Shown here in pieces: positions 42,499 through 50,733 of a DNA stretch of 64,000 bases. Numbering within the stretch: position 1 is the first letter of the stretch; every line of letters starts with the position of its first letter. Under the pieces are notes generated by a model. That model had not been told where the DNA came from. It saw only the letters and a program-made list of their open reading frames with translations, and ran no database searches. Location: NCBI GenBank assembly GCA_031549495.1, contig JAVBPS010000001.1, forward strand, positions 1 through 64,000, in the 5' to 3' direction. A program made the position numbers and the translations under genes. This stretch comes from JAVBOW01 sp031549495 (GTDB lineage: Bacteria > Bacteroidota > Bacteroidia > Bacteroidales > Rikenellaceae).

Positions 42499-42693
42499 TT
42501 TTGTCATTCAGAGCGAAGCGATCCGACGCAGTCAGCGAGCGCTGCAGGCCAAACGTCTCTTTGTTTGGACGACGGCCGAGCGACAAGGAGGAAAACGAAC
42601 GAGTCTTTTTTCGTTCGTTAACAAAAGAATCTTGGTCGGAATGGTTCCGGCACAGCCCGACCAGGATTCTTCGCTTCGCTCTGAATGACAAAA
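42499..42693. repeat. Family A palindrome, copy 10, split by a 104-bp insertion
   Basis: Left arm 42499-42520 (TTTTGTCATTCAGAGCGAAG+CG) is interrupted after GCGAAGCG and resumes at 42625 (AAGAATCTTGGTCGG). The right arm 42657-42693 is intact. The inserted 42521-42624 contains CGAACGA/TCGTTCG-type complementarity and CCAAACG/TTTGG matches. Confidence 0.85.
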
Positions 42694-42700
42694 TAAGTGA

Positions 42701-42708
42701 TAACTTTG
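42701..42708 (+). promoter_or_regulatory. -7 element for the flippase gene
   Basis: TAACTTTG, 23 nt before the ATG at 42731, immediately after the repeat; no clear -33. Confidence 0.5.
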
Positions 42709-42730
42709 TCTTCGCGATCAACATCACGGC

Positions 42731-44233
42731 ATGGGCATAATCCAAAAGAACAGTTTCTGGAACACGGTCATCGGCTACGCAGGCGTGGCCCTGGGATTCG
42801 TGAGCGCCGTGCTGCTCTTTCCGCGCCTTTTAACCACCGAGGAGGTGGGCCTGACGAATATCCTGCGCAGCGCCGGGGTGCTGCTGGCGCAGATGAGCGC
42901 GCTGGGCGGAACGAACGTCGTGCTGCGGTTCTTTCCTTTCTTCCGCACGGACGACGGTCGGTTCAACGGGATTTTCACGCTTACCTTTTTGATTTCCCTG
43001 ATCGGGGTCATGCTTTTTTCCGGGCTTTTCATCCTGTTTCGCCCGGCGGTGGTCGACTATTACAGCGGGGAATCGGCGCTGTTCGTCAAATATTGCCTTT
43101 TCGTGATCCCGATCAGCGTCGGGATGGTCTTTCAGAACCTTTTCGCCGCCTGGCTGCGCAGCATGATGAAAGTCGTCGCGGCGGCGGTCTATATCGAGAT
43201 CGTGCTGAAGATCTGCTGCATGGGGGCGCTGCTGCTCTATGCCGCGGGGGTGGTTTCGTTTGACCTTTTCATCTGGCTGTTCTGCTGCGGGTATGGGATC
43301 CCGGCGCTGGGATTGCTCGTGCATTGCTGGTGGCGGGGGATGCTCTCATGGGACTGGCGGATCACACCCGAGATGCGCACTTATATCCGCCCGGCGGTCA
43401 ATTACGGGCTTTTCTGCCTGTTCGCCGGGTTCGGCACCACGCTGGTCAGCAGCATCGACTCGCTGATGCTGGGCAGCGGCGTGGGGCTGGCGAGCGTCGC
43501 GGTCTACGGCATCGTGATCTATTTCATTAGCGCGCTGCAAATGCCTTACCGCTCGATGATCACCGCGGCCTCGCCGTTGGTGGCGCAATACTGGCGGCAC
43601 AATAAATTGCGCGATATGGCGGCGCTCTACAGCCGTTTTTCCACCAATATCACCGCGGTTTCGTTACTGCTTTTCGTGGTCGTCTGGGCCAACGTCGACT
43701 TCGTCTATTCGCTTATGCCCGCCGAGTATGCCGCAGGGAAATGGGCCCTCGTGATCATGTTCGCGGGGAAGTTCGTCGATATGGCCGCGGGGCTCAACTC
43801 GACCATCCTGAGCACCAGCCGGCACTACCGCTGGGACCTCTGGCTCGCCGTAATGCTTATCATACTGGCCATCACGACCAACAGTATTTTCATTCCCCTC
43901 TGGGGCATCGAGGGGGCGGCGCTGGCCACCACTATTTCGGTAGTGGCGGTCAATATAGCGCGGGTATGGATCGTACTGAAATACTATAAGATGCAGCCGT
44001 TTACCAAAGAAGGGGTTTACGCGACGCTCATCGCCGTGGCGGCGCTGGCGCTGATCACGATCCTGCCTTTCACGGGCCATTGGCTCGCGGATATCGTGCT
44101 GCGCACGCTGGCGGCCGGGGCGCTTTTCGGGCTGCCGGTCTACCTGCTGCGCCTCTCGCCCGACGCCAATAAGATGGCTGAGGATATGGTGCTGAAAACA
44201 TTGGAAACCTTAAAACTCAAACGCCGTGGGTAG
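42731..44233 (+). CDS. Polysaccharide/oligosaccharide flippase (Wzx/MATE-like)
   Basis: 500 residues, about 12-14 transmembrane helices. N-terminal NSFWNTVIGYAGVALGFVSA and LLTTEEVGLTNILRSAG are typical of the polysaccharide_synt/Wzx superfamily. Presumed to flip lipid-linked glycans across the inner membrane. It overlaps the AddA gene by 8 nt. Common Bacteroidales neighbours; the glycan is unknown. Confidence 0.85.
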   Translation: MGIIQKNSFWNTVIGYAGVALGFVSAVLLFPRLLTTEEVGLTNILRSAGVLLAQMSALGGTNVVLRFFPFFRTDDGRFNGIFTLTFLISLIGVMLFSGLFILFRPAVVDYYSGESALFVKYCLFVIPISVGMVFQNLFAAWLRSMMKVVAAAVYIEIVLKICCMGALLLYAAGVVSFDLFIWLFCCGYGIPALGLLVHCWWRGMLSWDWRITPEMRTYIRPAVNYGLFCLFAGFGTTLVSSIDSLMLGSGVGLASVAVYGIVIYFISALQMPYRSMITAASPLVAQYWRHNKLRDMAALYSRFSTNITAVSLLLFVVVWANVDFVYSLMPAEYAAGKWALVIMFAGKFVDMAAGLNSTILSTSRHYRWDLWLAVMLIILAITTNSIFIPLWGIEGAALATTISVVAVNIARVWIVLKYYKMQPFTKEGVYATLIAVAALALITILPFTGHWLADIVLRTLAAGALFGLPVYLLRLSPDANKMAEDMVLKTLETLKLKRRG

Positions 44234-47200
44234 GATCAAGATCATGCGGGCCTCGGCAGGCTCGGGCAAGACCCATAATCTGGTGGGCGAATACCTGCGC
44301 GCGGTGGTAGTTAACCCGCTCGTTTACCGAAATATACTTGCCGTCACCTTCACCAATAAAGCAACCGAAGAGATGAAGGAGCGTATCCTGCGCGAGCTGC
44401 ACACGCTCGCCTCGGGTGCGCCGAGCCGCTACACCGCTTCCCTGTCCTCGGAAACGGGCCTTACGGAAGCGGCGATACGGGCCAACGCCGCCCAGGCGCG
44501 CGGAAATATCCTGCACGATTTCAGCCGCTTCCACGTGATGACCATCGACCGGTTTTTCCAGAGCATCCTGCGGTCGTTCCTGCGTGAGTTGGGCATCAGT
44601 CCCGATTTCGCCCTGGAGTTAAAAACGGATACGTTACTCGAAAAAGCCGCCGACGCGCTGATCGAACGTTCGAACCAGGACGAGGGGCTGAAAACGTGGA
44701 TCGGCGAATTCGTAGGCGAGCGGCTGGACGAGAGTGCCGGATGGGACGTGCGCGCCAAGCTGGCCGACGCGGGCAAAACGGTGCTCAGCGAGGGTTGGGA
44801 CGCTGCCCCGACTGAAGAACGCTCCCTGCGCGACATGTTAGGCGAGGCGGTCGCGCAGGCCACTGCCGAGCGCGACCGTGTTTTCGAACAGATCCGCGCC
44901 GCGGCAGGCGAGGCCCTCGCCGTAATGGATGAGCATTACCTCGATATCTCCGATTTCTCCTACGGCAAAAACGGCATCTCCGGTTTCTTTCTGCGCACAT
45001 CACAGGGCCGCCTGGAAGATTACCGCGCCAAATCCCGCGTGGCCAACGCCCGCGGCAGCGAGGACGGCACGGGTTGGATCAACAAAAGTTCGGCCGCCCG
45101 GACGCGCATCATGGAAGCTCTGCCCGCGCTCTTGGAGATATTGGAACGCATCTGCGCGCTTTGGGACGCAAACCGCACGCTGGTCAACTCCGTAGAGGTG
45201 CTGCGCGGCCGTTTCCGCAGCTACGGCCTGTTGGAAGATATTTCGCAGGAGGTGGAACGCCTCTGCGGCGAGGGTAACATCATCCCCATCGCGCAGACCA
45301 ACAAGATACTGGCCCGCCTGGTCGCGGGCAACGACGCCCCGTTCATCTTCGAAAAGGCGGGCAACCATTTTTCGCGCTTTTTGATCGACGAGTTCCAGGA
45401 CACCTCGCACACGCAATGGGGCAATTTCGTTCCGCTGCTGCAAAACGCCCTGGCGCAGTCGTCCGGGGAGCCTGTGCTGCTGGTCGGCGACATCAAACAA
45501 TCCATCTACCGCTGGCGGGGCGGCGACTGGCGCATCCTTTCGGAGCAGGTGCCACGCCTGTTCGGCGAGGCGGTCGAGAAGCCGCTGGCGACCAACTTCC
45601 GCAGCCTGCGGCAGGTGGTCGAATTCAACAACCGCGCCATCGGCGAGTGCCGCACGCTGGACGAGGCCACGATGGCGGGGATCCTTGCCACGGCGCAGGC
45701 GGACGGCTATCTCTCCGCCGAAAAGGCGCAGGCACTGGGCGCTATGCTGCCCGCCGCCTACGCCGCTTTCGAGCAGCAGGTACGCCCGGGCAACGACGGG
45801 GGGTACGTGACCGTCACGATGCGCAGCGCGTCGAAAGACGACGAGGGGCCCGATCCGGTCATCGGGCGCGTCGAGGAGTTGCAGCGGCGGGGCTACCGCG
45901 CCTCGCAGATCGCCATCCTCGTAAGGCGCAACGCCGAAGCGCAACAGATCGCCCGTCTGTTGCTTGACCGCAAGGCCTCGCAGCCCGGCTCGCCATATTG
46001 CTACGATGTGGTGACGGCCGAGGCGTTGCAGGTGGGCTCTTCACCCGCCGTGGGGTTCATCATCGCCTGCCTGGGGATGGCCGCCGATCCCGAGGAAACG
46101 CTCGGCCGCGTCGTTTGGAATCGCCATTTCGGACGGCCGATGCATGAGCCGCTGCCCGCCGAAGAGGAGGATTTCCTGCGCCCGCTGGCGCTCTGCCCGC
46201 CGCAGGAGGCGTTCAACAAGGTGCTGGCGCGTTACAACGTCGGTACGGATCAGACGGCTTACGTGCAGGCGCTACATGAACAGTTGCTGCGCTATTGCTC
46301 GAATAACGTGGCCGACCTGCCGCTGTTCCTGGAGTGGTGGCATGAGAAGGGGGCGACCGAGGCGATCTGGATGCCCGCAGGAGGCAATGCGATCAGCATC
46401 ATCACGATACACAAAGCCAAGGGGCTGGAATTTCCAGCCGTGATCCTTCCCTACTGCTCATGGCCGCTGGCCCCGAAAGGGGGATCGGTGATGCGGGCCT
46501 CCTGCGAGAATTCCCCTGTCAGCCACCTCGGCAGCGTGGACATCAGCCACGGCGATGCGGCCTCGCAATCGTGGTTCTCCGAGGATTATTATACGGAATT
46601 GACGTTGGCCCATGTGGACAACATCAACCTGCTATACGTCGCCCTGACCCGCGCCGAGCGGGAATTGCACGTCTGTATCCCGCGCCGCAAAGCGAAAGCG
46701 AAAGAGAACGTGACGGTCGGCGACCTGCTCACCCAGGCCGTGACGGGCATGGGCGGGGAGACCACGCGCGACGACGAACGGATGCAAACGATCGAATTCG
46801 GCCAGCCCGCCCCGCCGCCGCAGGAGATTCATAAAGGCGAAGGTCCGATCCCGGTGGATTACCTCACGCGCGAAGCGGGCCCGCGGGTGAAACTACGCCT
46901 GCCGTCGAGCCGTTATTTCGAGGATGCGGGCGGCGCACCCGCCCTCTCGCCGCGCGACTACGGCATGCTGATGCACCGCGTCTTCGAAAGCGCCGACACG
47001 GTCGAACAGTTGCGCGAGGCATTGGCCTCCATGCGCCTCGGCGGCGAACTCTCCCCCGCCGAGGCCGGACAATTGGAAAGCATGGTCTCCGCCGCCCTGT
47101 CCGATGAGCGCATCGCCTCCTGGTTCGATGGTTCATGGCAACGCGTGCGCAACGAGAACGACATCATCGTCCCCGGCCTGGGCACCCGGCGGCCGGACCG

Positions 47201-47375
47201 CGTAATGGTGCGCGAGGGGAATGCCGTGGTGGTCGATTACAAATTCGGCCTGCGCCACGACAACGCTCACAAGCGGCAGGTCGAGGAGTATAAAAAACTG
47301 CTCACTTCGATGGGTTACACCAACATAGAGGGATATTTGTGGTACGTGTCGCTTGGTGAAGTAGAAGAATGTTAA
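44226..47375 (+). CDS. AddA-like UvrD-family helicase-nuclease
   Basis: 1049 residues, GTG start at 44226 (an ATG at 44244 is a possible alternative). Walker A in RASAGSGKTHNLV, motif Ia VTFTNKATEEMKERIL, Walker B FLIDEFQDTSHTQWGN, motif III VGDIKQSIYRWRGGDW, and later ISIITIHKAKGLEFPAVIL. The C-terminal PD-(D/E)XK nuclease has GMLMHRVFESAD and NAVVVDYKFG. With the AddB-like protein at 36228 it would form an AddAB/RecBCD-type end-processing enzyme. The two genes are about 5 kb apart and on opposite strands. Confidence 0.93.
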   Translation: MGRIKIMRASAGSGKTHNLVGEYLRAVVVNPLVYRNILAVTFTNKATEEMKERILRELHTLASGAPSRYTASLSSETGLTEAAIRANAAQARGNILHDFSRFHVMTIDRFFQSILRSFLRELGISPDFALELKTDTLLEKAADALIERSNQDEGLKTWIGEFVGERLDESAGWDVRAKLADAGKTVLSEGWDAAPTEERSLRDMLGEAVAQATAERDRVFEQIRAAAGEALAVMDEHYLDISDFSYGKNGISGFFLRTSQGRLEDYRAKSRVANARGSEDGTGWINKSSAARTRIMEALPALLEILERICALWDANRTLVNSVEVLRGRFRSYGLLEDISQEVERLCGEGNIIPIAQTNKILARLVAGNDAPFIFEKAGNHFSRFLIDEFQDTSHTQWGNFVPLLQNALAQSSGEPVLLVGDIKQSIYRWRGGDWRILSEQVPRLFGEAVEKPLATNFRSLRQVVEFNNRAIGECRTLDEATMAGILATAQADGYLSAEKAQALGAMLPAAYAAFEQQVRPGNDGGYVTVTMRSASKDDEGPDPVIGRVEELQRRGYRASQIAILVRRNAEAQQIARLLLDRKASQPGSPYCYDVVTAEALQVGSSPAVGFIIACLGMAADPEETLGRVVWNRHFGRPMHEPLPAEEEDFLRPLALCPPQEAFNKVLARYNVGTDQTAYVQALHEQLLRYCSNNVADLPLFLEWWHEKGATEAIWMPAGGNAISIITIHKAKGLEFPAVILPYCSWPLAPKGGSVMRASCENSPVSHLGSVDISHGDAASQSWFSEDYYTELTLAHVDNINLLYVALTRAERELHVCIPRRKAKAKENVTVGDLLTQAVTGMGGETTRDDERMQTIEFGQPAPPPQEIHKGEGPIPVDYLTREAGPRVKLRLPSSRYFEDAGGAPALSPRDYGMLMHRVFESADTVEQLREALASMRLGGELSPAEAGQLESMVSAALSDERIASWFDGSWQRVRNENDIIVPGLGTRRPDRVMVREGNAVVVDYKFGLRHDNAHKRQVEEYKKLLTSMGYTNIEGYLWYVSLGEVEEC

Positions 47376-47600
47376 TTAACGTGAACTCTGCTTAAGAAGC
47401 AGAGTTACCTCTTCCGCAAACGGCCGTAAGGCCGTTTGCAAAGCCCTCCCCTCTCAAGGGGGGGGGTTTGGGTGGGGTTATCAGCACAAAATCGGCTTCG
47501 AAGAAGCCATTAACGCGAAATCCGGATAAGGGATTTCGTGTTAACGAATTGAAATACAGCAATCTAAGTAAGATCCCTTATCCAGAGTTCACGTTAATTA
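47373..47600. repeat. Composite hairpin block after addA
   Basis: Perfect 18-bp terminal inverted repeats TAATTAACGTGAACTCTG (47373-47390) and its complement (47583-47600); the left one starts on the AddA stop codon. Inside are three hairpins: AACTCTGCTT/AAGCAGAGTT (47384-47406), GCAAACGGCC/GGCCGTTTGC (47416-47439) and TTAACGCGAAATCC/GGGATTTCGTGTTAA (47510-47544). No coding sequence recognised; MITE-like. Confidence 0.8.
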
Positions 47601-47703
47601 TTGTGCATCAGTCTAAAAAGCAGATTGCCATGGGAAGTGTCTCCCGTGTTTTAGCGTAACCACCGTCCGAACTTTCGCTGTGCATAGAGTGCGTCAGATT
47701 TTG

Positions 47704-47769
47704 CTTATCGTCTACGCCTCAAACCGCAGCGTACTTGAGTACGTGAGGATTTGAGGCGAAGAGGATAAG
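47704..47769. repeat. Inverted repeat upstream of the MATE gene
   Basis: Arms CTTATCGTCTACGCCTCAAA (47704-47723) and TTTGAGGCGAAGAGGATAAG (47750-47769), two mismatches, with GTACTTGAGTAC at the centre. It ends 51 nt before the MATE start codon. The stretch 47601-47703 shows nothing else. Confidence 0.85.
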
Positions 47770-47820
47770 TGAAATATGGCGTGCTATATGCGCAGCCAAC
47801 CCAGAACAGAAGACCGACTA

Positions 47821-49179
47821 ATGGCGAGAGATTTCACCAAAGGGAGCGAGTGGAGGCAGATCCTCAATTTCGCGTTGCCCATGCTTGTGGGCAACGTGTT
47901 CATGCAGCTCTACCATTTCGTCGACACGGTCATCGTGGGCCGTTTCCTGGGCAAAGAGGCGTTGGCGGCCGTGGGAGCGTCGACGCCTGTGGTCTTTATG
48001 ACCATCGCGCTGGTGGTGGGGATGGGGATCGGCGCCTCGATCGTCATATCGCAATATTTCGGGGCCAAACGGTTCGAAATGGTGCAGGTCACGGTCGACA
48101 CGCTGCTGATCTTCCTGCTCTTGTCGGGTATCGTCGTCATGGTGCTGGGTGTCTTCTTCGCCCATGAGATCCTCGCGCTCACGTGGCTGCCCGCGGAGCT
48201 GATGCCGATGGCTAAGGAGTTCCTGCAGACCTATTTCCTGGGGACGATCTTCTTTTTCGGGTACAACGCCGTGGCGGCGGTGCTGCGCGGGGTGGGCGAC
48301 TCGGTCACGCCGCTCTATTTTTTGATCTTCTCGACACTGCTCAATATCGGACTCGATTTCCTGTTCATCCTTGCGTTCGGCTGGGGCGTGGGCGGGGTGG
48401 CCTGGGCGACGGTCATCTCGCAGGGATCGGCTTTTTTCGCCTCGGTGTGGTATGTGAACCGAAAACATAAGCTATTGCGGTTCAACATCGTCAATCCGAA
48501 ATTTAACTGGCCGATTTTCCGCGACTGCGTTCGCATGGGGCTGCCCTCGGGCATACAACAGACGTTCGTGGCGATCGGCATGGTGGCCCTGATGGGGATC
48601 GTGAACCGTTTCGGGACGGACGTGATCGCCGCCTACGCGGCCGTCAACCGCCTGGACGCTTTCGTGGCCATGCCCGTGATGAGTTTCGCCGCGGCGCTCA
48701 CCTCGTTCGTGGGGCAGAACGCCGGGGCGGGTAAGTACATCCGCATCAACCGGGGACTGCGCGCCACGCTGATCATCTCGACCACGTTCTGCCTAACGAT
48801 GAATGCCGTGATGATCCTCTTCGGGCGGCCGATCCTCTCGATCTTCACCACTGACCCGGCGGTGCTCGACATCGGTTACGATTATATGATCGCGCTCAAC
48901 TCGTGCTACGTGATCTTCAACGTGATGTTCGTCATCAACGGCATGTTGCGCGGGGCGGGGGCGACCATCTTCCCGATGCTTTCCACGCTCTTCTCGCTCT
49001 GGATCTGCCGCATCCCGGTGGCGGCGGCACTTTCGAAGCATTTCGGGCCGGCCGGGATCTGGTGGGCCATTCCGATCGCCTGGTCGGTGGGGCTTATTTC
49101 CGCCGTTATCTATTATTATTCGGGACGTTGGCGCGGAAAGAGCGTCACCCTGCGGGCGAAGGCGCAGGTCACGGAATGA
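47821..49179 (+). CDS. MATE-family multidrug/metabolite efflux transporter
   Basis: 452 residues from the ATG at 47821 (MARDFTKGSEWRQILNFALP); the ATG at 47776 is close to the repeat and its extension is not conserved-looking. Twelve helices, with the MATE features LPMLVGNVFMQLYHFVDTVI and FLGKEALAAVGASTPVVFM in the first half and a matching second-half repeat (MGLPSGIQQTFVAIGMVALM). Na+- or H+-driven export; substrate unknown. Confidence 0.92.
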   Translation: MARDFTKGSEWRQILNFALPMLVGNVFMQLYHFVDTVIVGRFLGKEALAAVGASTPVVFMTIALVVGMGIGASIVISQYFGAKRFEMVQVTVDTLLIFLLLSGIVVMVLGVFFAHEILALTWLPAELMPMAKEFLQTYFLGTIFFFGYNAVAAVLRGVGDSVTPLYFLIFSTLLNIGLDFLFILAFGWGVGGVAWATVISQGSAFFASVWYVNRKHKLLRFNIVNPKFNWPIFRDCVRMGLPSGIQQTFVAIGMVALMGIVNRFGTDVIAAYAAVNRLDAFVAMPVMSFAAALTSFVGQNAGAGKYIRINRGLRATLIISTTFCLTMNAVMILFGRPILSIFTTDPAVLDIGYDYMIALNSCYVIFNVMFVINGMLRGAGATIFPMLSTLFSLWICRIPVAAALSKHFGPAGIWWAIPIAWSVGLISAVIYYYSGRWRGKSVTLRAKAQVTE

Positions 49180-49187
49180 GGTCGTAT

Positions 49188-49276
49188 TTTGTCTTTCTGA
49201 ACGCAGTGAAGAATCTTGGTCGGACTGTGCCGAAACAATTCAGGCCAAGATTCTTTACTGCGTTCAGAATGACAAA
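49188..49276. repeat. Family A palindrome, copy 11
   Basis: Arms 49188-49221 and 49243-49276 (34 nt, three mismatches); variant CTGAACGCAGTGAAG. Between MATE and murB. Confidence 0.9.
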
Positions 49277-49311
49277 TGGTGCCACGTATGGATCATTGCC
49301 TAAAAATTATG

Positions 49312-49319
49312 TAGCTTTG
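49312..49319 (+). promoter_or_regulatory. -7 element of murB, almost at the start codon
   Basis: TAGCTTTG ends 7 nt before the murB ATG at 49327, so the transcript would be nearly leaderless. Confidence 0.5.
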
Positions 49320-49326
49320 CATTCAA

Positions 49327-50340
49327 ATGATAAAACATCTGCATAACATCCCCCTGCAAGGGCTCAACAGTTTCGGCGTGGAGGCCACGGCGCGCGAACT
49401 CGTCGAATACGAGTCGGCCGACGACCTGCGCGCGCTTTTTTCCGAAGGATTCGGTGGGCGGCCCTGGTATGTGCTCAGCGGCGGGAATAACATTGTTTTC
49501 ACCGGCGATTACCAGGGCGTGTTGCTCCACCCCGTCGCGCAAGGCATCGCCATTACGGCCGACGACGGGCGGCGCGTGACGGTACGCGTGGAGGCCGGAC
49601 AGGAGTGGGACGACGTGGTGGCCTGGTGCGTGGAGCGCGGATTGTGGGGAGTGGAAAACCTCTCGTTGATCCCGGGTTACGCGGGTGCGGCGCCGGTGCA
49701 GAACATCGGGGCTTACGGCTCGGAATTGAAAGACGTGGCCGAATCGGTCGAGGTGTTCTTTACCGACACGTTCGAGACCCGGACGATGGGGGCGCACGAA
49801 TGCCGCTTCGGCTACCGGGACAGCATTTTCAAGCGCGAATTGCGCGGCCGTGCGATCATCACTGCCGTGCGCCTTACGCTTGACCGCCAGGGCCAACCCA
49901 ACCTCTGCTACGGCCACCTGGACGCCGAAGTGGCCAAATACGGCCCGGCGACCTTAAGCAACGTACGCGAAGCGGTCATCGGTATCCGCCGGGCGAAACT
50001 GCCCGACCCGGCCGTGATGGGCAATGCGGGCAGCTTTTTCAAAAATCCGGTGGTCGACGCGACGCTCATTTCTGGTTTGCAGGAGCAATATCCCGACATG
50101 CCTGTTTACCCGGCGCAGGACGACGCGCACCGTAAGTTGGCCGCCGCCTGGCTGATCGACCGGGCGGGCTGGAAAGGCCGCGCGCTGGGCCATGCCGCCA
50201 CGCATGATAAGCAGCCTTTGGTGCTCGTCAACCGCGGCGAGGCGACCGGAAGCGAAATCCTCGCCCTGGCCCGGGCCATCCAGGCGGATGTCGCCGCGAA
50301 ATTCGGGATCGGGATCGACATGGAGGTAAATGTTCTTTAA
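49327..50340 (+). CDS. murB: UDP-N-acetylenolpyruvoylglucosamine reductase
   Basis: 337 residues, type I MurB. FAD-binding motifs YVLSGGNNIVFTGDYQGVLL, GVENLSLIPGYAGAAPVQNI and GAYGSELKD. Catalytic region FGYRDSIFKREL and GNAGSFFKNPVV (proton donor Ser in GS), closing Glu in IGIDMEVNVL. NADPH-dependent formation of UDP-MurNAc for peptidoglycan. Confidence 0.96.
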   Translation: MIKHLHNIPLQGLNSFGVEATARELVEYESADDLRALFSEGFGGRPWYVLSGGNNIVFTGDYQGVLLHPVAQGIAITADDGRRVTVRVEAGQEWDDVVAWCVERGLWGVENLSLIPGYAGAAPVQNIGAYGSELKDVAESVEVFFTDTFETRTMGAHECRFGYRDSIFKRELRGRAIITAVRLTLDRQGQPNLCYGHLDAEVAKYGPATLSNVREAVIGIRRAKLPDPAVMGNAGSFFKNPVVDATLISGLQEQYPDMPVYPAQDDAHRKLAAAWLIDRAGWKGRALGHAATHDKQPLVLVNRGEATGSEILALARAIQADVAAKFGIGIDMEVNVL

Positions 50341-50733
50341 ATAAAGGGCACCCACAAGGGGTGCCCCTACGGCGGCGTTTCCGGGAACCCCACCGTCGGT
50401 AGCCCGAAGGGCGGGGCCGGCGCCTTAAGCGAGAGGCTTGGGACCCGCCAGGGTTTTCGGAGGCACCAAGACCGGAAACTGTAGCGTTAAGCGAGCGAAG
50501 CGAGTAGCGGAATGTTCTTAGGAGAGAGCGCATAGAACAAGCGTATTTTTGCTTGTTCTTTGCCGAATGACGACAGAACCCACCATTTCCGGTCGACTGC
50601 CTTCGAAAACCCGTAAGCGGGTAAGCCGGAGCGCGGCGCCTTGATCTTTTTGCCTTCTTTTTGGATCAAGCCAAAAAGAAGGTCGGCCTCAGCCGAAACA
50701 GAGTGACAAAATATGCTATAAAATTTTCAAAAT
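50341..50733. other. Hairpin-rich spacer between murB and tilS
   Basis: No gene. It holds a half copy of the family B element, GGGCACCC-acaa-GGGGTGCCC (50346-50366). Further hairpins are GAACAAGC/GCTTGTTC (50535-50558) and CCTTCTTTTTGG/CCAAAAAGAAGG (50653-50682). Stretches such as AGCGAGCGAAGCGAG resemble dispersed palindrome arms. Confidence 0.65.

Noticed and set aside
50341..50733. Possible CRISPR or tandem repeat array between murB and tilS
   Set aside because: The repeats are single inverted repeats, not regularly spaced direct repeats with spacers.
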